Shown in pieces: positions 11,331-21,599 of a stretch of DNA of 64,000 nucleotides. The position numbers and the translations under genes were made by a program. The notes beneath the pieces were generated by a model. The model saw nothing but the letters and a program-made list of their open reading frames with translations, was not told the DNA's origin and did no database searches. Origin of the DNA: Alisma plantago-aquatica (taxonomy: Eukaryota > Streptophyta > Magnoliopsida > Alismatales > Alismataceae); assembly GCA_963693085.1 (NCBI GenBank), contig OY856409.1, positions 1,535,557,072 through 1,535,621,071 on the forward strand. Direction: 5' to 3'. Each line of letters starts with the position of its first letter. Positions within the stretch are counted from its first letter, which is position 1.

Positions 11331-11340
11331 CTATTTATAG
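11331..11340 (-). promoter_or_regulatory. TATA-like box of the solo LTR
   Basis: CTATTTATAG on the plus strand reads CTATAAATAG on the minus strand. The same box is at 36549-36558 and 42002-42011 in the paralogous LTRs, with the same neighbouring sequence. Confidence 0.65.
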
Positions 11341-11480
11341 CTGGGGATGCCTCTTAGCCTTTGGGAACACTTAAGAACGAAAACTAGCCGTTTTGTGGCT
11401 TGCAACAGATCTATTCTCACTTGTTGCAACTCCACAACGGCTAGTAGCACTTTTCTGCACTTTTCCGTACAGTGAAATCA

Positions 11481-11702
11481 GTTGAGTTCCGATGGGTGTA
11501 ACTCGACCGATCAAGTAGAAGGCAAACCGATGTTCAAAGGATCGGTCGAGTTTGTTCTGAGGAAACTCGACCGACCATTTCAACTGGAAATGGCCTACTA
11601 CCCAATCGGTCGAGTTATGTGAGTGCACAACTCGACCGATGCAATCTTCAAAAAATTGACTAAGGTTGATCGGTCGAGTTTCAGGGTGGGAAACTGGACC
11701 GA
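11481..11702. repeat. U3 inverted-repeat array, CGGTCGAGTT/AACTCGACCG
   Basis: Alternating copies of TCGGTCGAGTT and AACTCGACCGA form four loose hairpins. They begin about 140 bp upstream of the TATA box in minus-strand reading. Paralogous arrays are at 36692-36925 and 42146-42378. Several sites here have lost a CpG or carry single changes. Confidence 0.85.
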
Positions 11703-12062
11703 TCAAGTGCTTGTAATTGATTTTCAAAGATGCATTTAAAGTGCTTTAATATTCGATCTAAGTGCTCCTGATATTTTTCTAAGCTTAATTACAAGTCATA
11801 CAATCATTACACGTGATTTACAACATGATTCTAATGGATATACATCATATTACAAAAATGTGCACTTGTATGACTTTGACTTGTCTTTTCTCCAATTTGA
11901 TATGCGCAAGTTAGGGCATTTGGAGTGTGTCTATACCTAATCTGAAATCACTCAAGTAGAAGCATTAGACACCAATATGTGGAATGGTTAGTCATCATCA
12001 AAACATGGGTTTAGTCAATTTAGACATGAGTCAACATTGACCTAATTGACCTTGAGTCAACA

Positions 12063-12067
12063 GTCTT
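12063..12067. repeat. Target-site duplication GTCTT (right)
   Basis: Matches 659-663 and confirms the solo-LTR borders. Confidence 0.85.
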
Positions 12068-12110
12068 GACCTATTAGGATTAAATTACAATTGTATGCTT
12101 CCGTATTCTC

Positions 12111-12186
12111 CTATTTATAAGATTAAGTTTGCCTCTTATCAATACAACAAATAGCCGTCTTTTATTTTCTAAGATGACATCAGAAC
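12111..12186 (+). mobile_element. Decayed Copia LTR end and primer binding site (tentative)
   Basis: A plus-strand TATTTATAA box at about 12112 is followed by TATCAATACAAC and then TGACATCAGAAC at 12175-12186. The last differs from the plant Copia primer site TGGTATCAGAGC at three positions, all C/T or G/A changes, and is followed by ACAGATCCTA as in many plant Copia elements. I infer an old Copia LTR into which the solo LTR at 664-12062 inserted. Its own start is not seen. Confidence 0.4.
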
Positions 12187-12955
12187 ACAGATCCTAAAAA
12201 TCCTAACCGAGAGAAAGAAAAACAAAGTTGTCTTCACCCGTGGGCAACTTCCATCTCTTCTGACATGGCCACCCACCTGACAACTTCCTGACTATCAAAG
12301 GTCTACCCCTACGACTTTTCTGCCTCCGAAAGGTGGTCATCCGCTCCCTTGCTATTGCCATCACCCCTTACCCCCACCAATCATCTGTCAAGTTGTGCCA
12401 AGCCTGCCTCGATCCAACCCGTTGGCGTCAAGTCTAACCCAATCATTTGCATACTATTGTCTTATCTCCCATCGCCACCCTTCCTCCCTTCTGCCGCGGT
12501 TTCTATAGACCCTGCCCTCCGCCTGTGACCTCTTCTTGCCACAGGCACCCTGCTCCCCTGGCCTTTGTTGTTGTCTACTACCTAGCTATCAGCTACCTCC
12601 ACCTTCTAATATTTTTTGCCTCTTTGTTTTTTTCCAACTTGTCGGCTGCCTGCATGGTTTTTCTACTAGAAAAATTCTTGACATAACCGGCCACCCACCT
12701 GCATGCACACCCAGTTCTCAGAAATAATTAATTGTTGCACGTTCCGAGATGTATTAAGATACAATATAAATTCTACATGCTTATTCGTGCAAAAGCCATG
12801 TAAAAGTACCGCAGTGATGTCCCATTGTCCCACAAAATCTGACAGACACTCTTATTTGAAATTTCATTTCTTGCGTACAACTTTTTAATTTTCAATTTAT
12901 TTATTAAATTATGTTACTTTCTTGCTTCTTCTCTTTGTGTTCTTTCACAAATACG
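12187..12955. other. Possible decayed Copia internal sequence, no gene
   Basis: Follows the putative primer site. It is C-rich to about 12700, then AT-rich. I can find no gag motif and no frame longer than about 80 codons with recognisable content. Confidence 0.3.
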
Positions 12956-12959
12956 TGAG

Positions 12960-13990
12960 TACTGTACTTTTATCCTTTATATTGCTAGATACTGTACTTA
13001 TGAATTAAATTTGCTAAGTAGTGTACTTATGCTTGAGTAAATAAATTAAAATTAACAAGGGGGTACCGTACTTATAGATGCATTTTATAGTTGATTCTTG
13101 ATCTGGTGTGTACTATACTTTTGATATCATTAACAAGTGGATACTCAACTTATGTCTGCATTTTGTAAAAAAAAAGTCCAGATGACATATGATGCTCAGG
13201 GATTCTGTAGATATTGTGCTTATGCTTCTAGATCAGTTATACAATTATGTTTGATTTTATAATTTTCTAGGTATCGTACTTATGCATCAGTAATTGAGTT
13301 GCAATTAACAAGTGAATATAGTACTTATGGTTGCATTTTATCGCGGATTCTTGATCGGATTTGCACTGTACTTTTGAGATCATTAACAAGTGGGTACTCA
13401 ACTTATGACTGCATTTTCTAAAAAAAAATTTCAGATGACCAATGTTGTTAGGGATTCTGTAGGTATTGTGCTTATGCTTCTACACTAGTTATACAATTAT
13501 ACTAGATTTTGTAATTTGATAGGTAATGTACTTATGTTTGAGAAACTTGGTTGGAATTAACAAGTGGATACAATACTTATGGATGCATTTTATAGTTGAT
13601 TCTTGACCAGATGTGTACTATACTTTTGAGGTCATCAACAAGTGGATACTCAACTTATGTTTGCATTTTGTAAAAAAAAATTATCCAAATAGCCAATGTT
13701 ACTATGAGATTCTGTAGGTACTGTATTTATGCTTCCAGACCAGTTATACAATTATGCTTGATTTTGTATTTTGCTAGGTATTGTATTTATGTTTATATTT
13801 TTTAAAAAGTTTTTTTTTTAGATGGCCAACGCTACTATAAGATTATGTAGGTATTGTGCTTATTCTTTCAGATAAGTTATACAATTATGTTTGATTTTTT
13901 AATTTGCTAGGTATTGTACTTATGCGTCAGTAACTAAGTTGAAATTAACATGTAGTTGATACAATACTTATGGATTCGTTTTATAGATGA
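12960..13990. repeat. Diverged ~250 bp tandem repeat, 3-4 units
   Basis: Units share a poly(A) tract followed by an AGATGNC-CAATGTT-like segment, then GATTCTGTAGGTATTGTGCTTATG, then ACAAGTGGATAC. The poly(A) landmarks are near 13167, 13423 and 13672, so the period is about 250 bp. A shorter partial unit begins near 13812. The copies are clearly diverged, so the array is old. Confidence 0.75.
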
Positions 13991-15200
13991 TTCTTGTACT
14001 GTACTTCTGCGAGAACGTAGGGGGTGAAATATAACCATGAGAGACCCAAATAATAAAAAAATTTGTTTAACAAAGAGTTGAATGACAGAGAGCAGTTGGG
14101 AAAGTTTGGGAGTCCTTAAAGTCTTTTCAGCTTCCGAGGTACGCAGAAGATTAGTATTAATTAAAAACGACTGAGTACATATATTATGTAGATTAACAAA
14201 GAACTTAGGTGCGCTGCCGGCTTTATAATTGATTGTGGATAGCATAACTCTTTCTTCTATTACCCCTTGCTACAAATCTACGGGTGCCTACCCCAACAAC
14301 TCTCATTGCCCCTCGCCCGTCATGCTCTCCTCTAATATTTTTTTTCCTTCATCTGCTGTCCCTACCGCGTGGTCTACTATTCTAGCTCTCAGAATCATTG
14401 ATCGACTTTGGGAACATATTTTGTTATTTTCAAGCAGCAGCTCCAACAATGCAAAGTCTATATGTGCTCCAGATATTTTTCTTGAGGCGGTACCGTCCGT
14501 CATGCAATATTGCAATCTGAGATCGTCAACCTCACGACATGGTCCATAGGTTGTTGCGTTCGTTGTGAACTTGATTGACTGGAAATAAGAAGAGTCATAA
14601 TGTCCTGTTGTTAAGCAGTTTCCCCCAACGCCTAACTAGATTAGTGATTTACAATTTTAATTTGCAGCGGACTAGGATTTGCAATTGCCATATTTTGAGA
14701 GAGAGTATTTGGTGTGGTCAAGCGAGATTTTAACTTCAGAATCAATTTATTATCATTGCTATTTTTTTAAGATCGTTGGTGAAGCCACTGCCTCTACTAC
14801 ACCCTTCTATGCACATTGGTCTTGTTATGGATGATTCTGCAAATTCCACCTGCTTGATGACTACTACTACGATTTTATAAACTCTTGCTTGGTCCTACTG
14901 CTGCAATAACTATATAACCACATTAGGAATGAGGGGTGTTTGCAACGGCTGATTCAATTTGACATATGTAATTCCTATGCCTAGCTATTTTTTCTGATCT
15001 CGTGTGTAAATGTTAGGTGAAGAGGAGGAAGTTTGGTACATTAAATTTTTTTGAGAAAAGACATTCCATACGCCATCTTTTTCTTAGTTGGTTCGGTTCT
15101 TTCTTTACGCAAGTGGACTTCGAGTACGATTTATTGTTGCTGCAATTTTGAGGAGATTATTATATGCTACAAGACTCCCGAGCAAGATGTTATAACTTAG
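13991..15200. other. Intergenic stretch, no recognised gene
   Basis: Overlapping open frames of about 100 codons lie on both strands at 14229-14549. Neither shows a domain or codon pattern I can identify. Nothing else stands out. Confidence 0.3.
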
Positions 15201-15203
15201 TTT

Positions 15204-16097
15204 TTAACTCAATGACATATATGAACTACTACAGATTTTTTTCTTTATGCAGATTGACCCAATGTCAATTGTCTTACAGGTAGAATCGTTTGCCATGTTT
15301 ACAACACCTCCATCAAAGTGCTCATAAGAAGAAAACCAATCTCTGTGTGGGCACATGTGGTGTGAACAGTCTGAGTCTAGAATCCAAGAAGTTTGAAAAT
15401 TGACGGATGAGGAAGATAAAGCCATAAGAACATATTCTGGATCTTCACGTGCTACATTAGCATCTGCAGGATGTTCTTGTTTTTCGTTCTCCCTCTTCTT
15501 CTTGTTCTGTAACTTGTAGCATTCATCGACAATGTGTCCAGACTTCTTGCAGCATTTACAGACCTTCTTCGATTTAGACTTAGATCTGTGTGTTTCCTTC
15601 TTGCTGTTTCCCTTTTCTTTTGTACGACCCCTCACCATAAGAGCCTCTGACTGACTCCCGCTAGAAGAAGCAATTAGGTCTTTATCAACCATGGTCTTTG
15701 ACAGCAATGAAGATATAACATCCTCCACCGTGATTGAAGATTTTCCGTACAGAATAGTTTCCCGAAATTGTTTGTATGAAGGGGGTAAAGAGCACAGAAG
15801 AATAAGGGCTTTATCTTCATCTTCGAGTTTAATATCTATATTTTCCAGATCCATAATAATAGATGTAAACTCGTCAATGTGATAACGGACATATGTACCT
15901 TTCACCATGCGTAGTAAGTAGAGACGCTGCTTGTGATATAATTTCGTTTGGAGAGACTTCGTCATGTAGAGATCTTCGAGTTTCTTCCAAATACCGGCAG
16001 CAGTAGTTTCTTTGGCAACTTCGGCCAAAACCTTGTAGTCCAAGGATAACTGGATGGCAGTGAGAGCCTTCTGGTCCATCTTGTACAGACTCGTCAT
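15204..16097 (-). pseudogene. gag: Copia gag-protease fragment
   Basis: An open frame starting MTSLYKMDQKALTAIQLS, a UBN2-type Copia gag seen from its middle, including WKKLEDLYMTKSLQTKLY. A zinc knuckle CKCCKKSGHIVDEC (CX2CX4HX4C) is encoded near 15519-15560. A protease start follows near 15351-15388 reading WILDSDCSHHMC; related elements have DSG at the active site, so Gly appears changed to Asp. After the segment MANDSTCKTIDIGS homology stops and the frame runs into unrelated sequence. The expected product is the capsid-nucleocapsid polyprotein, but this copy lacks its N-terminus and nearly all enzymes. Confidence 0.85.
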
Positions 16098-16118
16098 CGT
16101 TCGGATCTTGAACACGCG

Positions 16119-16130
16119 GCTCTGATACCA
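16119..16130 (-). promoter_or_regulatory. Copia primer binding site (tRNA-iMet)
   Basis: GCTCTGATACCA on the plus strand is TGGTATCAGAGC on the minus strand, complementary to the 3' end of plant initiator tRNA-Met. It lies 3 nt from the LTR. Confidence 0.9.
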
Positions 16131-16133
16131 CTT

Positions 16134-16634
16134 TGTTAAGAGTTGAACGTGAGAATATGACGATTTCGCAGCGGAAGAACAAGAAACGAGAAGCAATCAC
16201 ACAACCAAAACACATGATTTACGTGGTTCGGTCGAGATGACCTACGTCCACGGGAGGGGGCGAAATTTCCACTATTTTAGAGAAAAAATTACAAAGGAGA
16301 GATACTCTCAAAGAAGAGAGAACTCTCTTCAGTACAACACTGTACGTTGGCACTTCTCAGTACAAGAAAATCTAATGTCCCTAAGGTTCTATTTATAGGC
16401 TCCATGCCATAAGGTTTCAACTAGGAATTAACAATCCTAATAGGAGTCTAGTACACAATAGGAGTCCAAGTTGCATGAAGATAAAGCCATCTACAACTCC
16501 AAATAGGAATACTAATCTAAATCTAAGTAGGAACATGGGTTGGACTCAAACCAAGACAAGACCCAAAATAAGACTGCCACACCATATAGGATTAGGATTA
16601 TGATTATGATTAGGAGTCTTCAAGTCACATAACA
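16134..16634 (-). repeat. 5' LTR of the truncated Copia element
   Basis: About 501 bp, plus-strand ends TGTTAAGAG and CATAACA (TG...CA with inverted TGTTA/TAACA). A TATA-like CTATTTATAG lies at 16389-16398, minus-strand promoter. The end is assigned by the terminal dinucleotides because there is no second LTR to compare. Confidence 0.7.
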
Positions 16635-18870
16635 ATTCTTGTAGCGAGATCAAGGTGGAAAAGTGGCATGGACTTGGGAGACAGACAAGAAGAGCCCTTC
16701 CCGCAAATAGCTCGGGCAGGGTGATAGGAGCCGGCCTCTTAAATGCTGGGCTCCACCTTCTTGGCAGAAATAAGCTTGGGATGCATCGTGATCGTGAGAA
16801 TCACCAACAACCTATAACTATAACTAGAAGAAGCAAACAAAAATAAATCAGCCAGCAGTTCAAAAGCTAAAGCAAACTTCAAACTTGAACCAACCGTGTT
16901 GTATGACCAAACTGTCCCTGTGGAGTCGTGTTTGTGTGGTGATAGTCTCGTGGTTGTTGCGGAAACTGGGAGTCATGTTAGTCAATTTATTGGTTGATGA
17001 ATGATTGTTAGCCGTTTCTTAAATCCGACATGAGCTTTTCCACTGGAGCGCAGTTGCCGGTGGTGAAGGCGAGACGACCGGCGCAAGCACTTCCAAGAGG
17101 ATCCGGACGGAGGTGGACCCACCACCATCAGCCACGATACTCTTTCGATAGCCTTGCCGATTGGCCGGGGCCACCACGTCGGGCCGAGTATCGACGGAGG
17201 CGCCGCGCGGTTTCCTCGTGCTTCTGGGCCCTGCTGCTGCTGACACTTTAAACTGTCTGGGTCCTGCTGCCACATCCCCATGACTACATTTTGCTCAAGT
17301 AAGCAAAGGGCCGCCAAGGCGGAAGGTGCTGGATCCCGCGGTTAGACTGGAAGTTGAAGACTACTGACGGGGACCATCCATGAAAAGCCTTGTCGAGTCA
17401 CAATGCACGATGGGCCGAATACAGACGCGGCCGTTCCTTCGTGATCCAGGAACCAGGGCCCTACTGCTGGCGACGTCCTTCAATTCCCTGGGCCCGATGG
17501 TGGTGTTCCGTTCATGCATATCCAGCTGAAGCCCCTAGCAGCGGCTGATCGGCGGAGAGAGGAGAGCTATTTTATATCGTAATCCAATTATATTAGACAT
17601 GGCTGAGGCCGACCCTGCTGCCGCATCCACAGTTAGACAGGAAGTTGAAGACTGACGGGGACCGCCAATGAAAAGCCTTGTTGATTGACGGATACCTCAT
17701 AACGGCGATCGCCCTTGTTTGATTTCTGGTTTGTGGCTGTCGTTGCTCCAAACGGGCTACAAGTGTTCTCCCCAGAAAACTACGCCTGTGAACTTTTTTA
17801 ATGCTATTCATTAGCTATGTTGGATAGATCCATACCACCTATACATATATCCGAGGGCTTCACATCCGTGGTGGTGACAATCGACAGCCTGAGGTTGCGA
17901 TCACTTCGATTCAGTTCATTGAACCCGGAGTTACGGAGTTTTAATTTATTTCGCCCACTACCTAGGACATGCATGTATTGACTTTGGAAAACTATTGACA
18001 TAAGTCGGAAGGATTCACATCCTCCTTTTATTGTATTTATCAACATATGCAACATTTAATTCATTCATATTCTCCTTTTTTCTATCCATCTATATATTTA
18101 TCTATCTCTAGGGTTGTAATTGGAAAGAGTAGTGTAATGAATCTGAACTTAAGTAAGTTATAATGTTTCTCCTCTATCATATGATCTTTTATCTTAGAAC
18201 CGTCTTCGTTAGTTAGATTCAAGTAGAATGTTGATAATCTTCAATTATAAAGGTTTTAGTCAATAATTGAGGCTTTAACCCAAAAAACAGGAGTCATGTA
18301 TTAATTTGGGGTTAGCTGTGCAAACTTTTATCAAATTAAGATATGTAAGTTCAAAATTATTATTCTAGCTTTTTCCTATGAATAGGTATGACAAATGAGG
18401 AGTCACACACAAAATTTGGTCAATAAATGATAAATGAATCTACTATACTATCATACTAAACACGACTGAATTTTCACTGTCTCCGTGCTTGCAAAGTCCT
18501 AAAACCCACGGTAATTAGCATGCCTTGTTAGTTATGATAAACTCAAACCTATAATCCTAGCACCTGTATAACAGGTCGCATGCACCAGGACTCCCAATCA
18601 TCGAATCCTCGCACCTGTATAGCACGTCTCCTGCGTTAGGACTCTTCGGTGGAGGGTTTTGTGTGATTACTTGCAGTCGAAATATGTGGACTTTCTCCTC
18701 GATAAAGTTCCTTAGTTGAGGGATTTATTTGATTGCTTGCCATGCGATTAATCTACTATTCTACTCGTCTAAGCGCCAATACTAGTATCCTAATTTGGTG
18801 GATTCTTTCGGTGGTATGATGTTTTGTAATTATAAACTCCTATTTTACATCACGTCAGAGATGACACATC
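16635..18870. other. Anonymous sequence with a GC-rich diverged duplication
   Basis: No gene is recognised. Between about 17060 and 17700 the sequence is GC-rich and partly duplicated: a segment with GGAAGTTGAAGACT, ACGGGGACC and ATGAAAAGCCTTGT occurs near 17345-17395 and again near 17640-17690. A GGGCCGA...GGGCCCT block near 17180-17260 has a diverged partner near 17410-17500. Short open frames there look like a by-product of GC content. Confidence 0.4.
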
Positions 18871-18875
18871 TCGTA

Positions 18876-19380
18876 TGTATCACTTTATCAAGGATCCATG
18901 TGGTATGAAAACCCGCTTGTAACAATTTGATTGTTGCGAAACAATTTTGAAGGTTATCTAGTTGGTCGTTTCTGAGATGTACAAGCTGCTCTTTTTATTT
19001 GATGACTTAGCCGTACAAGGTATAAAATAAAACTTGCCCTATAGGTGAGGGGTATAGCCAGATCGATGCACCATATATCTCTTATGCAATGTCTACCATC
19101 TAAAAAAAATAGTATTTCTTTTCTTAAAGATGATGATTTTGTGAATCCCTTTATCAAGGATTCTTGTGGCAATACCAATTATGGGTAATCTGAAAACGTA
19201 TTTGTGACCAGGTTTTGATTCAATCTGACACTTGTCATGGTTTCAAAGGTTATCTGGTTGGTCATTCTGTGATACACAAGCTATTTGATGATTCAATTAC
19301 ACAGTCTCACAAGGTACAAAATATCCAGTTAGATGCACCAAACATCTCTTAAGCAAATGTCTACACCCCATGATAATTGG
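18876..19380. repeat. Diverged tandem duplication, ~267 bp unit
   Basis: Two successive segments share CTTTATCAAGGAT (18882 and 19149), AAGGTTATCTNGTTGGTC, TTTGATGA and GATGCACCA...ATCTCTTA in the same order. They are well diverged with indels. Nothing coding is recognised. Confidence 0.65.
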
Positions 19381-19863
19381 TAAAAGAAGCCAACTCGTTC
19401 TATTTCTTGTTTACCTTTTGTTTATTTTTTTCTAATCATGATGCAGTCTTCTATCTTAACGAAACTGATTTATGTCAATGAAAAATCTGATCAGTTACAA
19501 CAATTGGTTTCGTCGTATATCTACTTTCGACTATAAGGTAGCAATCATATTTATTGTTGAACGTAATCTGGAGTAAAACGATGCTAGCAAAATTGTCAGG
19601 TAGTTATAACTTTTTTTTGTGTATTCGTATTATATTCCACTTTCTTTTATTTCATTGTTTTAATGGAAAGTGGAACCGTGTTCATTCGGAGAATGTTTTC
19701 CCACGTCTTTATCGTCATTTACTTTGAGCTATATTATGATTACATACAATATATTCTCTTTATTTAAGGATCTGCAAACCAATCAGTAGGATCCTAAATG
19801 ATCTCTTTGTCATATGAAGAGGAAGTTTGCTTTTGCTAGAATGCCCACCATCACATGCTAAAG

Positions 19864-19883
19864 CATACCCAATATTCAAGGAG
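19864..19883. repeat. SINE target-site duplication (left)
   Basis: CATACCCAATATTCAAGGAG, identical over 20 bp to 20043-20062. Confidence 0.92.
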
Positions 19884-20042
19884 CCGACAATGAGTGGTTC
19901 AAGTGGTCAAACACGATGTTTCCGTATGAAGGGGCCCGGGTTCGAATCCCAATCGCCGTCTTGATTTACTTCCCTCCCAGCGGTCGACCTCCTCCATAGG
20001 CCATGGGAGGGGGGGGGGAGAAAAATCTTTCTCTCTTAATCC
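19884..20042 (+). mobile_element. tRNA-derived SINE, ~159 bp
   Basis: Flanked by a perfect 20 bp duplication. Near the 5' end are an A-box-like TGAGTGGTTCAAGTGG and a canonical B box, GGTTCGAATCC within GGGTTCGAATCCC, spaced as in tRNA genes (RNA polymerase III internal promoter). The 3' part is pyrimidine-rich and ends in a CTTTCTCTCTT-like tail rather than poly(A). A long G run lies near 20010. It encodes no protein and would depend on LINE enzymes to move. Confidence 0.88.
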
Positions 20043-20062
20043 CATACCCAATATTCAAGGAG
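20043..20062. repeat. SINE target-site duplication (right)
   Basis: Second copy of the 20 bp duplication at 19864-19883. Confidence 0.92.
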
Positions 20063-20488
20063 ATTGATGAAGAATTTCTATTATTTTAGGTGATATTCAC
20101 TAACTCATTCAATCGTAGCATAGATTGCTATAGTTGCCCATTTTATAATTGTTAGAGATTTATAGTACATTGATTTAGTAAAAAAGATTGTTCACATGTT
20201 TTATGTTTTATTTTTCATGTTTGCTATGAGATTCATTCTATATGATGTTAAATAAAAAAATAAGGGTATATGTTTATAAATCAATTATGGGTAACATTTA
20301 TCGGGTTTAACCGTCCTTCCCCCATTATATCAACCAAAAATTGTGCAAGTACCAACACGTTCATTAACGTCCCAGATTCAAATACATCTTGTTTCTTCTC
20401 CTTGAAATCCTATACATGAAGATTTTAACTTGATCAGCCCAAGGTAGAGCCAAACGTACTAGGCCAAAAAAGTGTACAACATAAGGCA

Positions 20489-20493
20489 TATAC
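20489..20493. repeat. Copia target-site duplication TATAC (left)
   Basis: TATAC precedes the LTR start TGTTGTTAATATT and recurs at 29328-29332 after the other LTR end. Confidence 0.88.
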
Positions 20494-21583
20494 TGTTGTT
20501 AATATTAGTTATTGTCGTTCATGCAACAGCGACAGGTGCAATGTAATTAACAGTCCAGGCAGATCCAAATAAGAATGAAAGAACAAACGAAGCAGGAGAA
20601 CAGAAAACAAGAGTTACATTCGCAAACCAGACCGTTCGTTGAGAAACGAACATGTTACTTAAAGAAATCAGTGCCCGACAATCCTCGCGGATAGGCACCG
20701 ATCTCCCAGTCACGATCTGCCACGAACCTGGAACTTGCGCGTCTCGCTTGCACTCGTTGCACTGCTACCAGTGCAGCACAGCAACCGCAGGAACCACCGC
20801 CTGACAGCTGCGTCTTGACGCCAGGAAGGAGGAGGCACGCTTCACACAGGAGGACAACTCCACAAAGCGACTCCGGGGACGACAACTATTACACTCGGGA
20901 TTAGGGCTCTCAAAACACACGGCGGCAGAAGATTGTTTTCGGTGTATTTAACCCTAATGACCGGATGCGTATATATAGCCACGCACGTCCCTAATCCTAT
21001 TCCCAGTAAGACGCAATCACTCAGTTGCTCTTGTACACAAAACGGAATAATCCGCAAAGAGAAACACTTTCTAATTAGGATTAAACAATCCGACTAAGAA
21101 AGAAACAATTAATTACACAAGTAATTAATTACATAGTTGTATCCTAGTGTAAAAAGAAGACGGAAGACATTCTCTACAATCCACAATCTACAATCCACAA
21201 TCCACAAGCCTGAGGCCGGCCCAGCCAGGCGAGGCGAGGCGAGACGAGGCGAGGCGAGGCGAGGCGTGGCGTGGAGCGCGCGTGCGTGCGTTGTGATGTG
21301 GCAATCCCACCCACCAAGGAGGTGAGCATACCTCCCTCCTAGGACTCCATTGGACACTAGTGCCCCATGTGATCCTACATATGAGGACCACAAAAGTTCT
21401 AGGTGTGAGCAATATGGGATAAAACTTCTTTGTCATTTGCACTAGAAACAACACTACATTCTCACATGTACTTGTTACGCTACATTGGGCTTAACCCATA
21501 CTAAATAAGTGATTACTACATTAAATGCACTACAGTAACCAGCTGCTACAGTAACAACGGCTACAGTAATCACGTATCTAACA
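20494..21583 (-). repeat. 3' LTR of the Copia element
   Basis: 1090 bp, TGTTGTT...ATCTAACA. It carries a TATA-like TATATATA at 20970-20977 (minus-strand promoter) and a GGCGA-type 5 bp repeat near 21225-21272 that is shorter in the other LTR. Confidence 0.92.
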
Positions 21584-21599
21584 ATCCCCCACAAAGTCC
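21584..21599 (-). promoter_or_regulatory. Polypurine tract of the Copia element
   Basis: On the minus strand the sequence reads TTTGTGGGGGAT immediately before the 3' LTR, the expected place for the plus-strand primer. Confidence 0.75.

Larger units (their letters stand above)
664..12062 (-). mobile_element. Solo LTR (SIRE-like Copia family), split by CACTA
   Basis: This LTR copy begins TGTTGGATCC and ends GAGTCAACA on the plus strand, flanked by the 5 bp duplication GTCTT. It matches the two LTRs of the element at 35677-42733 along its length, but there is no internal region and no partner LTR. A full element therefore probably collapsed to a single LTR by LTR-LTR recombination. Without the CACTA insert and its 3 bp duplication it is about 1591 bp, against 1604 and 1602 bp for the paralogues. 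It is read on the minus strand: the TATA-like box is at 11331-11340, and the repeat-rich U3 lies at higher coordinates. Confidence 0.9.
15204..16634 (-). mobile_element. Truncated Copia element: LTR, PBS, gag-protease fragment
   Basis: Read on the minus strand: an LTR (16134-16634), a tRNA-iMet primer site (16119-16130), then gag running into the start of the protease. The sequence stops being recognisable near 15250 and there is no second LTR, so most of pol and the 3' LTR are lost. The first ~60 residues usual for such a gag are also missing, because the gag frame starts almost at the primer site. I could not find a TSD. Confidence 0.85.

Noticed and set aside
11371..11727. 118-codon frame in the SIRE-like LTR, also present at 36589-36945
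   Set aside because: It overlaps the U3 inverted-repeat array and is truncated in the third LTR copy. It is probably a by-product of the repeats.
14229..14549. 106-codon plus-strand frame and an overlapping minus-strand frame
   Set aside because: No motif, no flanking gene signals, and both strands are equally open. Not supported as a gene.
19884..19960. Possible tRNA gene
   Set aside because: Only the A/B box spacing is tRNA-like; no cloverleaf or CCA-end acceptor stem is evident, and the 20 bp duplication shows it is a SINE.
21137..21454. Arg/Ala-rich open frames in the Copia LTR
   Set aside because: They are produced by the GGCGA-type 5 bp repeat, whose length differs between the two LTRs.
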